The notes under the pieces: model-generated | Database searches by the model: none | Seen by the model: only the letters and a program-made list of their open reading frames with translations | Told to the model about the DNA's origin: nothing | Source of the DNA: a virus | Length of the DNA: 21,234 bases | Direction: 5' to 3' (one strand) | Virus record (IMG/VR): IMGVR_UViG_3300038851_000016 | Location: 1-21,234 of that record | In this document: in pieces, positions 6,417 through 14,466 of the stretch | How the letters are laid out: every line of letters begins with the position of its first letter | How positions within the stretch are numbered: position 1 is the stretch's first letter | Translations under genes and position numbers: made by a program

Positions 6417-6909
6417 CACCATAATCCACCTGTTCGCATTGTCTCGAAATATCTTTTACAAAATAAGCACAGACAGGCCTTGGTCCATTGCTTAATGGTA
6501 CTGCCAACATCTGTCCAGACTTAATTTTTGGAAAGTACCATTTAACCTCTGTGTAGATATCAACCACATCTATTGGATAAAAATCCGGCTTTGAACTAGA
6601 TAATGGATTGAAAGTAAATGCATCAAAGCCTCTATCGTTCAAACTTGTTATTGGTAGAACATGCATTTCTGGTTGTCCCTGCTCACCTATCAGCATCTTC
6701 CAGTCTAACGGCATTTTAATTTTGTAGTCACCAATCTCCAGGACGGCCGCCGGCGCATTGAAACTTTCAAGAAATATTAATGGTATATAGAAGAAATCAG
6801 GATTGCCTGGATCTGAATTGTCAAGCACTGCAAAACGCAATTTTTCATCTACCCATTCCGGTATTTTTTCTAGCTTAAACGGTCTATTTTCAAGTGTAAG
6901 GATTTTCAT
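6406..6909 (-). CDS. Conserved hypothetical protein beside uvsW
   Basis: 167 aa with no signal peptide, membrane segment or known catalytic motif. Mostly beta-rich, with a conserved-looking core FNPLSSSKPDFYPIDVVDIY at residues 102-121 and then VKWYFPKIKSGQMLAVPL. I recall proteins with this core in T4-like cyanophages next to uvsW, always listed as hypothetical. The start lies 20 nt inside the end of uvsW and the end overlaps the 74-aa gene. Because the gene travels with fork-remodelling and clamp-loader genes, a replication or recombination role is likely, but nothing in the sequence says which. Confidence 0.75.
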   Translation of the reverse strand: MKILTLENRPFKLEKIPEWVDEKLRFAVLDNSDPGNPDFFYIPLIFLESFNAPAAVLEIGDYKIKMPLDWKMLIGEQGQPEMHVLPITSLNDRGFDAFTFNPLSSSKPDFYPIDVVDIYTEVKWYFPKIKSGQMLAVPLSNGPRPVCAYFVKDISRQCEQVDYGDVW

Positions 6910-8353
6910 AATTTACTTTCTCTATATTATAAGGATAATTTGCCTCTTTGTAAAACTTTTTCCTTGCACCCAAATGTCTTTTTGCAAATTTGCAACTGCT
7001 GGTAATATCCCATATTTGCACATTCTCTTTGTCCTCTGCCTTACGTATGCCTCTTCCTATACTCTGTATCACACGGACAAATGACTTGCCAGGCTCTATG
7101 AGAACAAGATTAAAAATACGAGGAATATTAATACCAACACTGGCAACTCCATATGTGGCGATAATAACTTTATTTGTTGCAGTAGATACTTCATCATATT
7201 GCTCCTTTCTGTCTACGTTTTTTGTTGATCCTGATACAAACACAGAATCTTTTATTTTTTTCTCAAGCATTTGACCTGCTGATATTCTGTCGACTAATAT
7301 CAGTGTGTTACCTGACGTTGCTATGTCTTTTATTGTATTAGCAATCCATGTCATTCTAGTTGTGTCTGTCGTAAGCCATTTTAGTTCTTCTGCATATGTT
7401 TTGAACTGTGGATGGTCTTGTGTTTGCAAAACATTTACATGACAGTTTGCAAGTACACCTTTATCTTGCAGTTCACTTGCCTGGATCCTGTTTGCAACTT
7501 CTCCTATACTACATTTAATACCCATGAACTCGTAGTCTGCTTTGGGCACTGTGCCTGTAAGTCCCCAACGGATGCCACAGTGTGCGAAAGGTCCTGTAAG
7601 CAATCTTTTAAGTACATCTGCTTTTGCCATGTGTACCTCATCAATGATTACTGTATTGATACCTTCGCAAAATTCTTTGAACTCTGTGCTGTGTTCATTC
7701 TTTGCTTTTTTTTCAAGCACATTTAAACTTTGCCAAGTCGCGATTGTATTGTATCTTCCTACTTCTTTCCGATCACCATAGTAGACACCAACATCTAAAT
7801 TACAAGCGACAAAGTCTTCTTCTGTCTGTGTAACTAAACTTTTATTTGGTACTATTGTTATTGTGCGTCCATAAGGTTCCACTAGTTGGCATAGTGCCGC
7901 TGTAATAATTGTTTTACCTGCCCCTGTGGCAATTTCTTGTATGCATTGAGGATTTTTTATAAACTTGTTTATAGTTTCTATTTGATAATCTCTTAATTCA
8001 ATTGGTTGTCCTGCCATTGGATGCGTACTAGGCCATTTTATGTGACTTAGATAATTTTTGTCCACTGCCTTAAATTCGAAGTCGTGTTTCTCTCTGTGGT
8101 CTTCAAAATCCACATACACACCGCCCTCTTCTAGTATAGGAAGTATTTGGTCAACAAGGTTTAGATATGTTGTGCCTCCTAAACCAAAAAATGATATCTT
8201 ACCGTCCCATCTGCCTAGCTTCACGGCTGGAAGATGTCTTGCATATGGTATTTCGTATTTGAATTTATTAGATAGTCTCTTCCTCCATTCGAGTGATAAG
8301 TTCTCGAACTTCACATTTACTTCGTCTTTTATTACTAATTTACAACTGCTCAT
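6890..8353 (-). CDS. uvsW: UvsW-like superfamily 2 helicase
   Basis: ATP-dependent helicase that in T4 regresses stalled forks, migrates Holliday junctions and removes R-loops. At 487 aa it matches T4 UvsW (503). An N-terminal domain covers about 1-110, with RHLPAVKLGRWDGKISFF at 39-56 typical of UvsW. Then come the SF2 motifs: LRDYQ at 120-124, Walker A ATGAGKT at 142-148, DEVH at 238-241, LTGT at 265-268 and QSIGRGIRK at 430-438, whose arginines complete the ATPase site. All key residues are present. It follows the HARP-like gene by one nucleotide and overlaps the next gene by 20 nt. It belongs to the operon from the promoter at 9723-9750. Confidence 0.93.
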   Translation of the reverse strand: MSSCKLVIKDEVNVKFENLSLEWRKRLSNKFKYEIPYARHLPAVKLGRWDGKISFFGLGGTTYLNLVDQILPILEEGGVYVDFEDHREKHDFEFKAVDKNYLSHIKWPSTHPMAGQPIELRDYQIETINKFIKNPQCIQEIATGAGKTIITAALCQLVEPYGRTITIVPNKSLVTQTEEDFVACNLDVGVYYGDRKEVGRYNTIATWQSLNVLEKKAKNEHSTEFKEFCEGINTVIIDEVHMAKADVLKRLLTGPFAHCGIRWGLTGTVPKADYEFMGIKCSIGEVANRIQASELQDKGVLANCHVNVLQTQDHPQFKTYAEELKWLTTDTTRMTWIANTIKDIATSGNTLILVDRISAGQMLEKKIKDSVFVSGSTKNVDRKEQYDEVSTATNKVIIATYGVASVGINIPRIFNLVLIEPGKSFVRVIQSIGRGIRKAEDKENVQIWDITSSCKFAKRHLGARKKFYKEANYPYNIEKVNYENPYT

Positions 8354-8354
8354 T

Positions 8355-9698
8355 CTAAAGTTTTACTATAATTCGATCATGCCAATCCCAACTACTGGGT
8401 TGATGATTATTATAATACAACTTTTTTGGAAGATTTTCAAGAAGTCTTTTTAGGTTATCTGTGCCTGAAGCGTAATAACCACCACCTAATGTTATTAATG
8501 AAGCTTTTATTTTAATTTTACTTTTAATCAGTGCTCTCGGGATCCTATTTCTTACAAATAAAATTTTTGTTTCTTCATTTATGTATTTGAACTGTTTACT
8601 CATTTGATGTAATTCGTAAAGGTTCTCAAAAAATTCTTTTGGTTTATGACTATCTATCAAATAGGTTCTTTCGTTGAATTGGTCAATATCTTTTTTGTAA
8701 ATAGGTTCTTTAAGATCAAACCCCCACGAACATTGGTTAAGAATATCTATACCGTGAGCTTCTAACACCTTCAACCACTCCCAAAATTCTTTTACTTCTT
8801 CTTCTGTATTAACATCACCATTGACAGGTACAAGTAAAGGAAATATATCTAATTCTACCAATGCCTTAACTACTTCGTTCTTACTGTATGTGTTCTTGTC
8901 TATCCATAGCATGTGGTTATTGTTGTGTGCTATCTTGTAGCCTAAAGTTGTTTCTGCAGGAACATGGATACCGTTTGTGTTTATTTCGAAATTTTTTAAT
9001 GAATCAACCTGCACTAATTGTTTCTTATCTCGCAAATTTTTATTCCAATATTCTTGCAAACTATCCGATACATTACCTAACACAATTTCGCCTGCTATAA
9101 GTTTCGCAGTTGGTTGTCTATAATTAATTATTTCTTTTTTGATTTGATCATAATCATCTAGCAAAGATTCGTCTACAAATTTAAAATCATATCTCACCGC
9201 AATTAACGTAAGATAATATGTTGTAACATCTGTTTGTAGAAATGTCCATTTTTTTGATTCTCCATCATACTGATAATATCCTGCAGGTAGGTTTCTTTGA
9301 TCTTTTAATATTCTAATCAAAGATATAATTTTTTTGTGATAAGGAAAACGTAATTCAATTTTTGATACTCCATCCTCATCTGTGTATTTTTCAATTACTT
9401 TCTCAAAGTTTATTACACGAAAAGGATTGTCATACACTGGGTCGTCTAGTAATTTTTTTATGTCCATGCCGTATGCTTGAAACTTTGTTAGGTATCTTTT
9501 TAGAATTACTAACGCCAATCTCGCCTGTTTTTCAGTCCAGGTATATTGAGATTCCGCCAGCGATGTTACAGTTGCTTTGTCCTTTGGATGTGGCTTAATA
9601 TGGTTCTTTTGGGAATCTGCCCAAAAATAATCGTTATATGCTAGTATTTTGAGTGCTTCGTTAATTGTTTTTGGTAAATCTGTGTGCATATTCTCCAT
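8355..9698 (-). CDS. HARP-like domain protein, possible fork-remodelling partner of UvsW
   Basis: 447 aa, first gene of the operon. Residues 114-170 (IELRFPYHKKIISL, then YQYDGESKKWTFLQTDV) resemble the HARP domain of SMARCAL1: a basic beta strand, 'YH', a helix, then 'YD..tKkWsF...D'. In SMARCAL1 this domain binds fork DNA and is needed for annealing-helicase activity. The N-terminal helix at 52-73 may precede it as in other HARP proteins. I see no Walker A, DExH or motif VI, so this is not itself an active helicase. The C-terminal half (about 240-447) is unrecognised. ATG 9698 gives 447 aa; Met4 is an alternative start. Lower GC than the glycan genes. HARP assignment is my own alignment by eye. 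Confidence 0.6.
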   Translation of the reverse strand: MENMHTDLPKTINEALKILAYNDYFWADSQKNHIKPHPKDKATVTSLAESQYTWTEKQARLALVILKRYLTKFQAYGMDIKKLLDDPVYDNPFRVINFEKVIEKYTDEDGVSKIELRFPYHKKIISLIRILKDQRNLPAGYYQYDGESKKWTFLQTDVTTYYLTLIAVRYDFKFVDESLLDDYDQIKKEIINYRQPTAKLIAGEIVLGNVSDSLQEYWNKNLRDKKQLVQVDSLKNFEINTNGIHVPAETTLGYKIAHNNNHMLWIDKNTYSKNEVVKALVELDIFPLLVPVNGDVNTEEEVKEFWEWLKVLEAHGIDILNQCSWGFDLKEPIYKKDIDQFNERTYLIDSHKPKEFFENLYELHQMSKQFKYINEETKILFVRNRIPRALIKSKIKIKASLITLGGGYYASGTDNLKRLLENLPKKLYYNNHQPSSWDWHDRIIVKL

Positions 9699-9722
9699 GG
9701 TATTTTAGATAATTATTAGTAT

Positions 9723-9750
9723 ATTATAGCATAATTGGTAATATAGTCAA
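9723..9750 (-). promoter_or_regulatory. Sigma70-type promoter for the HARP-uvsW-gp62 operon
   Basis: Minus strand: TTGACT (9750-9745), 16-nt spacer, TATAAT (9728-9723). The -10 is perfect and the -35 is five of six. The start of transcription is expected near 9716, leaving about an 18-nt leader before ATG 9698. The -35 lies just before the divergent gene at 9753, so the two may share regulation. Confidence 0.72.
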
Positions 9751-9752
9751 CC

Positions 9753-10232
9753 ATGAAAAGAATAAAAAATAAAAGCGTTAACGTAAGAAAACAACTTAAG
9801 ATTAAGTTGCAGAATACTTTGGTAAGATACAAAAATAAAGTGGGATTCAAACCCACTGAGCATCAGGCTTATCATTGGTTTAGAATTATAAACAGAGGAC
9901 TGTTCAACAATAGGTTGCCTATGGTCCCTATTAGAATTAAAAAATTGCATCATGACTGGGGAAGGTGTGTGGCAGACTGGGATAACAGGAAATGTAGAAA
10001 AGGAACATACAACCAAAAAATTATTCCATATAACAAAACAAACGTCGTGCATTACATTGAATTGCATTGTAAGTTTCCAACATGGAAAGAGTTTATTGAA
10101 ACTTTATCACACGAAATGGTACATCTCTATCAAATGGCCTGGTTGAAGGATCCTTATTCTAATCACAATGCAAACTTCTTTGCGTGGAAAAACAAATTTA
10201 GACTTGCTGGCCTTAATCTATCAAGGTGTTAG
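9753..10232 (+). CDS. SprT-like zinc metalloprotease
   Basis: 159 aa. The gluzincin motif HEMVH at 120-124 has two zinc-binding histidines and the catalytic Glu121. The third ligand is probably His138 in SNHNANFF, followed by the W/F pattern of the SprT family ('HgpeFk.w'). Residues 43-71 (FRIINRGLFNNRLP, then HHDWGRC) match the family's N-terminal part, where a substrate-side Trp-Gly pair is common. Related cellular proteins (SPRTN) cut proteins cross-linked to DNA; phage homologues are common in marine myoviruses but little studied. The N-terminus is strongly basic, compatible with DNA binding. There is no signal peptide. It overlaps the convergent gene at 10221 by 12 nt. I see no clear promoter or ribosome binding site for it. 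Confidence 0.82.
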   Translation: MKRIKNKSVNVRKQLKIKLQNTLVRYKNKVGFKPTEHQAYHWFRIINRGLFNNRLPMVPIRIKKLHHDWGRCVADWDNRKCRKGTYNQKIIPYNKTNVVHYIELHCKFPTWKEFIETLSHEMVHLYQMAWLKDPYSNHNANFFAWKNKFRLAGLNLSRC

Positions 10233-10964
10233 AACCTTTTCAAACTCATTATAACTGATTAACTTGCTATTGCCTAGATCTGTACCGGTCTGAAAATAAT
10301 TCATGTACTCCGGTGGATTATCATGCACCACAGTGTAGTTAACGTCTGGCCGCATCTTTAACATATCTCTAAACTGTTTTAGCCAACCGTCGTACACCAC
10401 TTCGTTGTGCCGCGGCCCGTAGTTTTTTGTATCTTGGTAGATGTTGTTTAACTGATCTTTTCCATACTCTTTGAAATCATATCCTATCAAGTAAATGTTT
10501 TTGTGACCGTGGACTCCTGCTGTCCAAAAAGCCTGGTTCCCACATATCCAATGTGGATTGTTTGGAATCAAGTGGAGATACGATGGACCACCTTTTGGAT
10601 ATCGATTGACTTCTAATGATGTGGAGTAGTGAAAACACTTCTCATAAACTTTGGCCTCCACCATTTCTAGTGTGATAGGAGAGTCAACAGAAAAAATATA
10701 ATCTGGTATAAAATCTCTGTACAATGCATTACAGCCATAGGTCTGCCCTGTTGATTCCAATCTGTTAAGATCAAAATTTTTACGTGAAGGTCCATTGCCT
10801 ATACAGTATGCGTTGCCCCGAGGCACTGCTTTTACCCTGTCTTCGAAGAAAGCAGTTTCCTGTATCTTCTTGCCTTGCCTTATTATGAGATGTGTGTTAA
10901 CTGTCTCTCCTTCATAAGGTTTCCATTCTATTGGTTGTATTTTTGGTGCCCCACCTATTCTCAT
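10221..10964 (-). CDS. GT42/DUF115-like putative glycosyltransferase
   Basis: 247 aa. CIGNGPSRKNFDL at 54-66 is the nucleotide-binding loop shared by Cst-type sialyltransferases (GT42) and the DUF115/MAF family. It is followed by GCNALYRDF (77-85), and by a later helix-strand WTAGVHGHKNIYLIGYDF (147-164), the same order as in Cst-II ('CNqfy', 'G..aia.GykeIyl.GiDf'). These families transfer nonulosonic acids or related sugars from CMP or other donors. The first 45 residues are an extra N-terminal segment. It is the last gene of the minus-strand glycan operon and starts in an ATGA overlap. The donor cannot be read from sequence, and no CMP-sialate pathway genes are in the window. Confidence 0.68.
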   Translation of the reverse strand: MRIGGAPKIQPIEWKPYEGETVNTHLIIRQGKKIQETAFFEDRVKAVPRGNAYCIGNGPSRKNFDLNRLESTGQTYGCNALYRDFIPDYIFSVDSPITLEMVEAKVYEKCFHYSTSLEVNRYPKGGPSYLHLIPNNPHWICGNQAFWTAGVHGHKNIYLIGYDFKEYGKDQLNNIYQDTKNYGPRHNEVVYDGWLKQFRDMLKMRPDVNYTVVHDNPPEYMNYFQTGTDLGNSKLISYNEFEKVLTP

Positions 10965-11836
10965 TTGATATATTTTTCCTCTAGTCTCTTTTTAATTCTT
11001 TTCCATGGTACACCTTGTTCTATCTCGTCAGTCCACCATTCAGTATATGCTAACTTATTTGCCCAGTTTTGTCTATCCGGCATGTCAGGTTTTAGAATTT
11101 TCTGAAATGTTTTATTACCAACATCATAACTTAAACTGGCCTCCGAAACGAAAACAGGTATGCCAGAAAACACTGCCGTCATGGCAGGATTGCTTGAATG
11201 GCTTACCACCGCCCACGCTGACTTCAATCTTTCTGCAAGGTCTGTATCATCATATGTGTTTCTATCTTTATTAGGCCTAACCATCTTTACATCTTTGTAT
11301 TTTTTTGTGTCTATGATGACATGATTCCTAGGGTGTGGTCTGACTACTATAGGCTTGTTGGTGTGTTTTCTTATCTCCGTGATCTGTTGGTCAAACCATT
11401 TTGCCATTGGTGGATTATTTCTCCATTGGTGACTGTTAGTGTGTTGTCCACAAATTATAATATCGTTGCCAGTTTGTTTCCAAGGTTTCAGTTCTATGTT
11501 AAACTTTTTCCAACGTGCTGTATCCACATCATCATTCACAAAATCTGCTTCTCGATTAATACCATTGATCCCTATCTTCCATGTCTCGTTTCTTTTTATT
11601 CCTCCTACTTCTACAACAACCACGGGCTTGTTTTTATTTCTGTAAGTGTCCCATATGTTCCGATACTTGGCCATTCTACCTTGCCATAGCACTGACCATA
11701 TGACTGCAACATCACATTGACCATCATCCTGATTTACAAGGACAGTATCACCGGCCGCCCTCATACTTTTGATAAAGGCATCAAATACTTTTTTTGAATT
11801 TAGTGGTCCGTAATTTGTAAAACAACTAATTTTCAT
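10961..11836 (-). CDS. GT-B-like protein, paralog 1 of a four-member family
   Basis: 291 aa with a Rossmann-like two-domain pattern. The second half holds IVVRPHPRNH at 163-172, then AVVSHSSNPAMTAVFSGIPV at 209-228. This resembles the donor-binding half of capsule-type GT-B transferases (KpsC/KpsS or CDP-glycerol transferase style), in which a 'H.S....E....G.P' motif closes the site. The C-terminus has WANKLAYTEWWTDEIEQG (258-275), a signature shared with the genes at 14467, 15440 and 18858. It is most like the one at 14467, which also has RPHP. The gene is joined to both neighbours by ATGA overlaps. Family and substrate are unassigned; transfer of a sugar is inferred from fold pattern and context. 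Confidence 0.62.
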   Translation of the reverse strand: MKISCFTNYGPLNSKKVFDAFIKSMRAAGDTVLVNQDDGQCDVAVIWSVLWQGRMAKYRNIWDTYRNKNKPVVVVEVGGIKRNETWKIGINGINREADFVNDDVDTARWKKFNIELKPWKQTGNDIIICGQHTNSHQWRNNPPMAKWFDQQITEIRKHTNKPIVVRPHPRNHVIIDTKKYKDVKMVRPNKDRNTYDDTDLAERLKSAWAVVSHSSNPAMTAVFSGIPVFVSEASLSYDVGNKTFQKILKPDMPDRQNWANKLAYTEWWTDEIEQGVPWKRIKKRLEEKYIK

Positions 11837-12702
11837 TTGTTTTTCCAGTAATCAATTTTTTTCATTTCTGGTGTTTTCCTAATGTCTTCGGCTTTAGAAC
11901 TTTTAGCATCTTTCCTATCCCCTTTGAAGTGATCTATATACTGTCCTAGCTCACTGTTTACGAATACGTGATGGCCCCTAACACCTTTTGAATATCCTAT
12001 ATCGTGTACTTTTACTGAATGCTTCTGTTTGTATTCTTTGGTGAGATGCCAGAAAACATAAGAGTCGTGCCATTCTAGTAGTTGGAATATATCTGCAGAT
12101 GTATACAGTTTTTCCCAGTCATTTACAAAATTTTGTATCAAGCTATGTTTAATATTGTAACAAACCAGTCCACATTCAGGATATTTGTTACTACCACGAT
12201 CATTTTCTCTATCAAGATATGTAACCATTGTATCACTTGGACAGATGCCATTAACGAATTTCATTGGCATGTCTCTAAATGTGTATGTGTCATCATCAAG
12301 CCATATCACATAGTCATAATCCTTGTAAGTTTTGACTGCATGGGTAATACAAGAAACTTTGTAGCTAAATTTAACAGCGTTCCAAAGATAGGATTCTTTT
12401 TTAGCGTCAAGTCCGCCCTCTGTGGCCAACTTTGGTGAACGCCTTACACCGCCAGGTATTTCATTTAGTTTGCCCATCGCCACAGGATCATTTTTATATT
12501 GCTCTCTGAATTTATGTAATGCAGGATTTGCTTTGTCTATATCAATCCAATCAACTGCCTTTTCCAAAGATGTAGGTTTTTCTCCTTGATAGTAAACGGT
12601 GACATCAGCATTAGGCCATCTGTTTAGGACAGATTCCACCATTCTTTTTGCATATCTATCCCAGTCACCTGGTTTGAATGTTGTTATTACTTTGTATATC
12701 AT
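11833..12702 (-). CDS. GT-A fold glycosyltransferase
   Basis: 289 aa. The N-terminus MIYKVITTFKPGDWDRYAKR looks like the first beta strand and helix of a nucleotide-sugar-binding GT-A fold. YDYVIWLDDDTYTF at 129-142 contains the DxD-type metal-binding motif (Asp136-138). ECGLVCYNI further on resembles the acceptor-side 'n.Gvi.yn' segment. A likely catalytic loop around EWHDSYVFW follows. The C-terminal 30 residues are highly charged. No membrane segment is present, so it should act in the cytoplasm on a soluble or lipid-linked acceptor. Overlaps of 4 nt (ATGA) link it to asnB upstream and to paralog 1 downstream. The exact GT family is not determined. Confidence 0.75.
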   Translation of the reverse strand: MIYKVITTFKPGDWDRYAKRMVESVLNRWPNADVTVYYQGEKPTSLEKAVDWIDIDKANPALHKFREQYKNDPVAMGKLNEIPGGVRRSPKLATEGGLDAKKESYLWNAVKFSYKVSCITHAVKTYKDYDYVIWLDDDTYTFRDMPMKFVNGICPSDTMVTYLDRENDRGSNKYPECGLVCYNIKHSLIQNFVNDWEKLYTSADIFQLLEWHDSYVFWHLTKEYKQKHSVKVHDIGYSKGVRGHHVFVNSELGQYIDHFKGDRKDAKSSKAEDIRKTPEMKKIDYWKNK

Positions 12703-14465
12703 AGTTCAATTTTATATTTTTTGATCCAGTCGTTTATAATCCAGGATGGTATCAAAGCCTTTCCTGCCTTTTGACTTGCACTGATTATATCTAGTCCACT
12801 TTTTTCTTTTAAGGCTTTTTTGTATTTTTTTTGTAACCTGTCACTAGTGCCATTTGCTAACCAGTAGCCTAGTGGCACAGTCCATCCTGTCTTAAGTTTC
12901 GTGATAATATTCGATGGTAAAATATCTTTGTACGCTTGTTTAGTGGGCAATTTGGTGCTACCTTTTAATCTGCCTATCTTCTGTGAACTTGGTATGCTCA
13001 TGCAGTATTTCATAAACATTTTTGTGGCAAGTGGGAATCTTCCCTCCATTCCGTATGCCATACCGTATTTGTCGTTCCTACTAAAAAATTCTTCAGGTAC
13101 CTGGGTAACACAATCCAACGCCATATATGATGCAACTGGATCTTTTGGATTCCATAAGTCATCTGGATAACAAATTTTTAACTCTTGCAGTACTTCTTCC
13201 CTTGTTAGTGTTCCGCCCATCACCAGTCCTGCCAATGGACGTTTTATTCTTTGCATCCATAGTTTCAAAACATCATCCCAATTTTCGATATGTCTTTTTC
13301 CAATTTGTTTGTCTAAGTATTTAGGTTTTGTCATTTTCCAATACTTTGGATAACCACCTAATATTTCGTCTCCCATGTCGCCTGCCATTGTGACCACAAT
13401 GTTGTGTGCTCGTAGCACTTTGTTAGTGTAGCAGTACATGGCAATAGATTGATTATACATTGGCTGTTCCATGTAGTAGATGGAGTCGTCCCAACTGTCA
13501 AGTATCTTGTCAGGGGTAATTGTAACTTCTGTATGTCTGTATTTCTCTTCCATTGCAAGTCTTCTTGCCTCCTGGGCATCACTATTGAAATCCTCAGATA
13601 CAACTACATTTGGTTCCATTTTATTTGTAAAAGTACGGGCGGGTGCTTTTAATTTATTCAGTTCGTGTGCTATAAGGCTAGAGTCTAGTCCCCCGCTCAA
13701 GAATACTCCAATTGGTCTTTGTCCTATACTACACATTTTTACTGTTGCGGATGCCATCTGTCTGAATTCGAAACGATTAAAACGATGATCGCTTGTTGGT
13801 TTAATGAATATCCTTTTTGTTGCAACAAATTTTTTACTTGCTATGTCATATACTTTTGTTTCGCCCGCTAATAATTTTTTTATATTACTGAACACTGTAT
13901 TTCGTGTTGCATTTATTCCAGTCCATGCAAGGCAACTCATTGCCAACTTGTCTACGTGTCGTGATCCAGGCACTACGTCTAACATACCTTTTATTTCCGA
14001 GCCAAACACCAGTCCTCGGTCTATTTCTGCATAGTATACAGGTTTGATGCCTGCGTGATCTCTGCTGATTGTTATCTGTTTTTTATTTGGTTCGTAGTAG
14101 GCAAAGCCATGCATTGAATCTATCTCATCAAGGAAATCTATTCCGAATTCGTCAAGTCCCCATGCCAATAACTCTGTATCACATCCTGTGATACCTGTAA
14201 ATCCTTTGCCTTTGTATTTGGCCTTTAGTTCATAGTAATTGAAGATCTCTCCATTGTAAACAAGTATGTTTCCGTTTGGTGTCTTCCATGGTTGGATTGA
14301 CAACTGCGGTTGTGCCATTATGCTCAACAGGTTATGCCCCAGTGTAACTTGATGGTCAGGATCCCACCATATCTTGTGTCCGTCGGGTCCACGATGTTCA
14401 CACTTACGTATAAAATTTTGTATGAACTCAGGATCGTGAGCAGTAATTCCGTATATACCACACAT
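12699..14465 (-). CDS. asnB: Asparagine synthetase B-type glutamine amidotransferase
   Basis: 588 aa, two domains. The N-terminal Ntn glutaminase starts MCGIYG with nucleophile Cys2, and has RGPDG at 25-29, NGEIFN at 71-76 and the Asp96 of GCDTELL. The synthetase domain has the pyrophosphate loop SGGLDSS at 257-263 and AGDMGDEILGGY later. Members of this class make asparagine or amidate other carboxylates; several in O-antigen and capsule clusters amidate uronic acids or similar sugars. Because it sits between glycosyltransferases, glycan amidation is more likely here than amino-acid supply. Two positions are unusual: the glutamine-anchoring Arg (R49 in E. coli AsnB, 'ERLSI') is Leu in HNLLSI at 44-49, and the usual SGDGGDE is AGDMGDE. 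It lies 1 nt after the gene at 14467. Confidence 0.88.
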   Translation of the reverse strand: MCGIYGITAHDPEFIQNFIRKCEHRGPDGHKIWWDPDHQVTLGHNLLSIMAQPQLSIQPWKTPNGNILVYNGEIFNYYELKAKYKGKGFTGITGCDTELLAWGLDEFGIDFLDEIDSMHGFAYYEPNKKQITISRDHAGIKPVYYAEIDRGLVFGSEIKGMLDVVPGSRHVDKLAMSCLAWTGINATRNTVFSNIKKLLAGETKVYDIASKKFVATKRIFIKPTSDHRFNRFEFRQMASATVKMCSIGQRPIGVFLSGGLDSSLIAHELNKLKAPARTFTNKMEPNVVVSEDFNSDAQEARRLAMEEKYRHTEVTITPDKILDSWDDSIYYMEQPMYNQSIAMYCYTNKVLRAHNIVVTMAGDMGDEILGGYPKYWKMTKPKYLDKQIGKRHIENWDDVLKLWMQRIKRPLAGLVMGGTLTREEVLQELKICYPDDLWNPKDPVASYMALDCVTQVPEEFFSRNDKYGMAYGMEGRFPLATKMFMKYCMSIPSSQKIGRLKGSTKLPTKQAYKDILPSNIITKLKTGWTVPLGYWLANGTSDRLQKKYKKALKEKSGLDIISASQKAGKALIPSWIINDWIKKYKIEL

Positions 14466-14466
14466 T

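Noticed and set aside
13358-13603. Second minus-strand frame of 81 codons within asnB
   Set aside because: It is an out-of-frame shadow of the asnB gene, which has all its conserved blocks in one frame.
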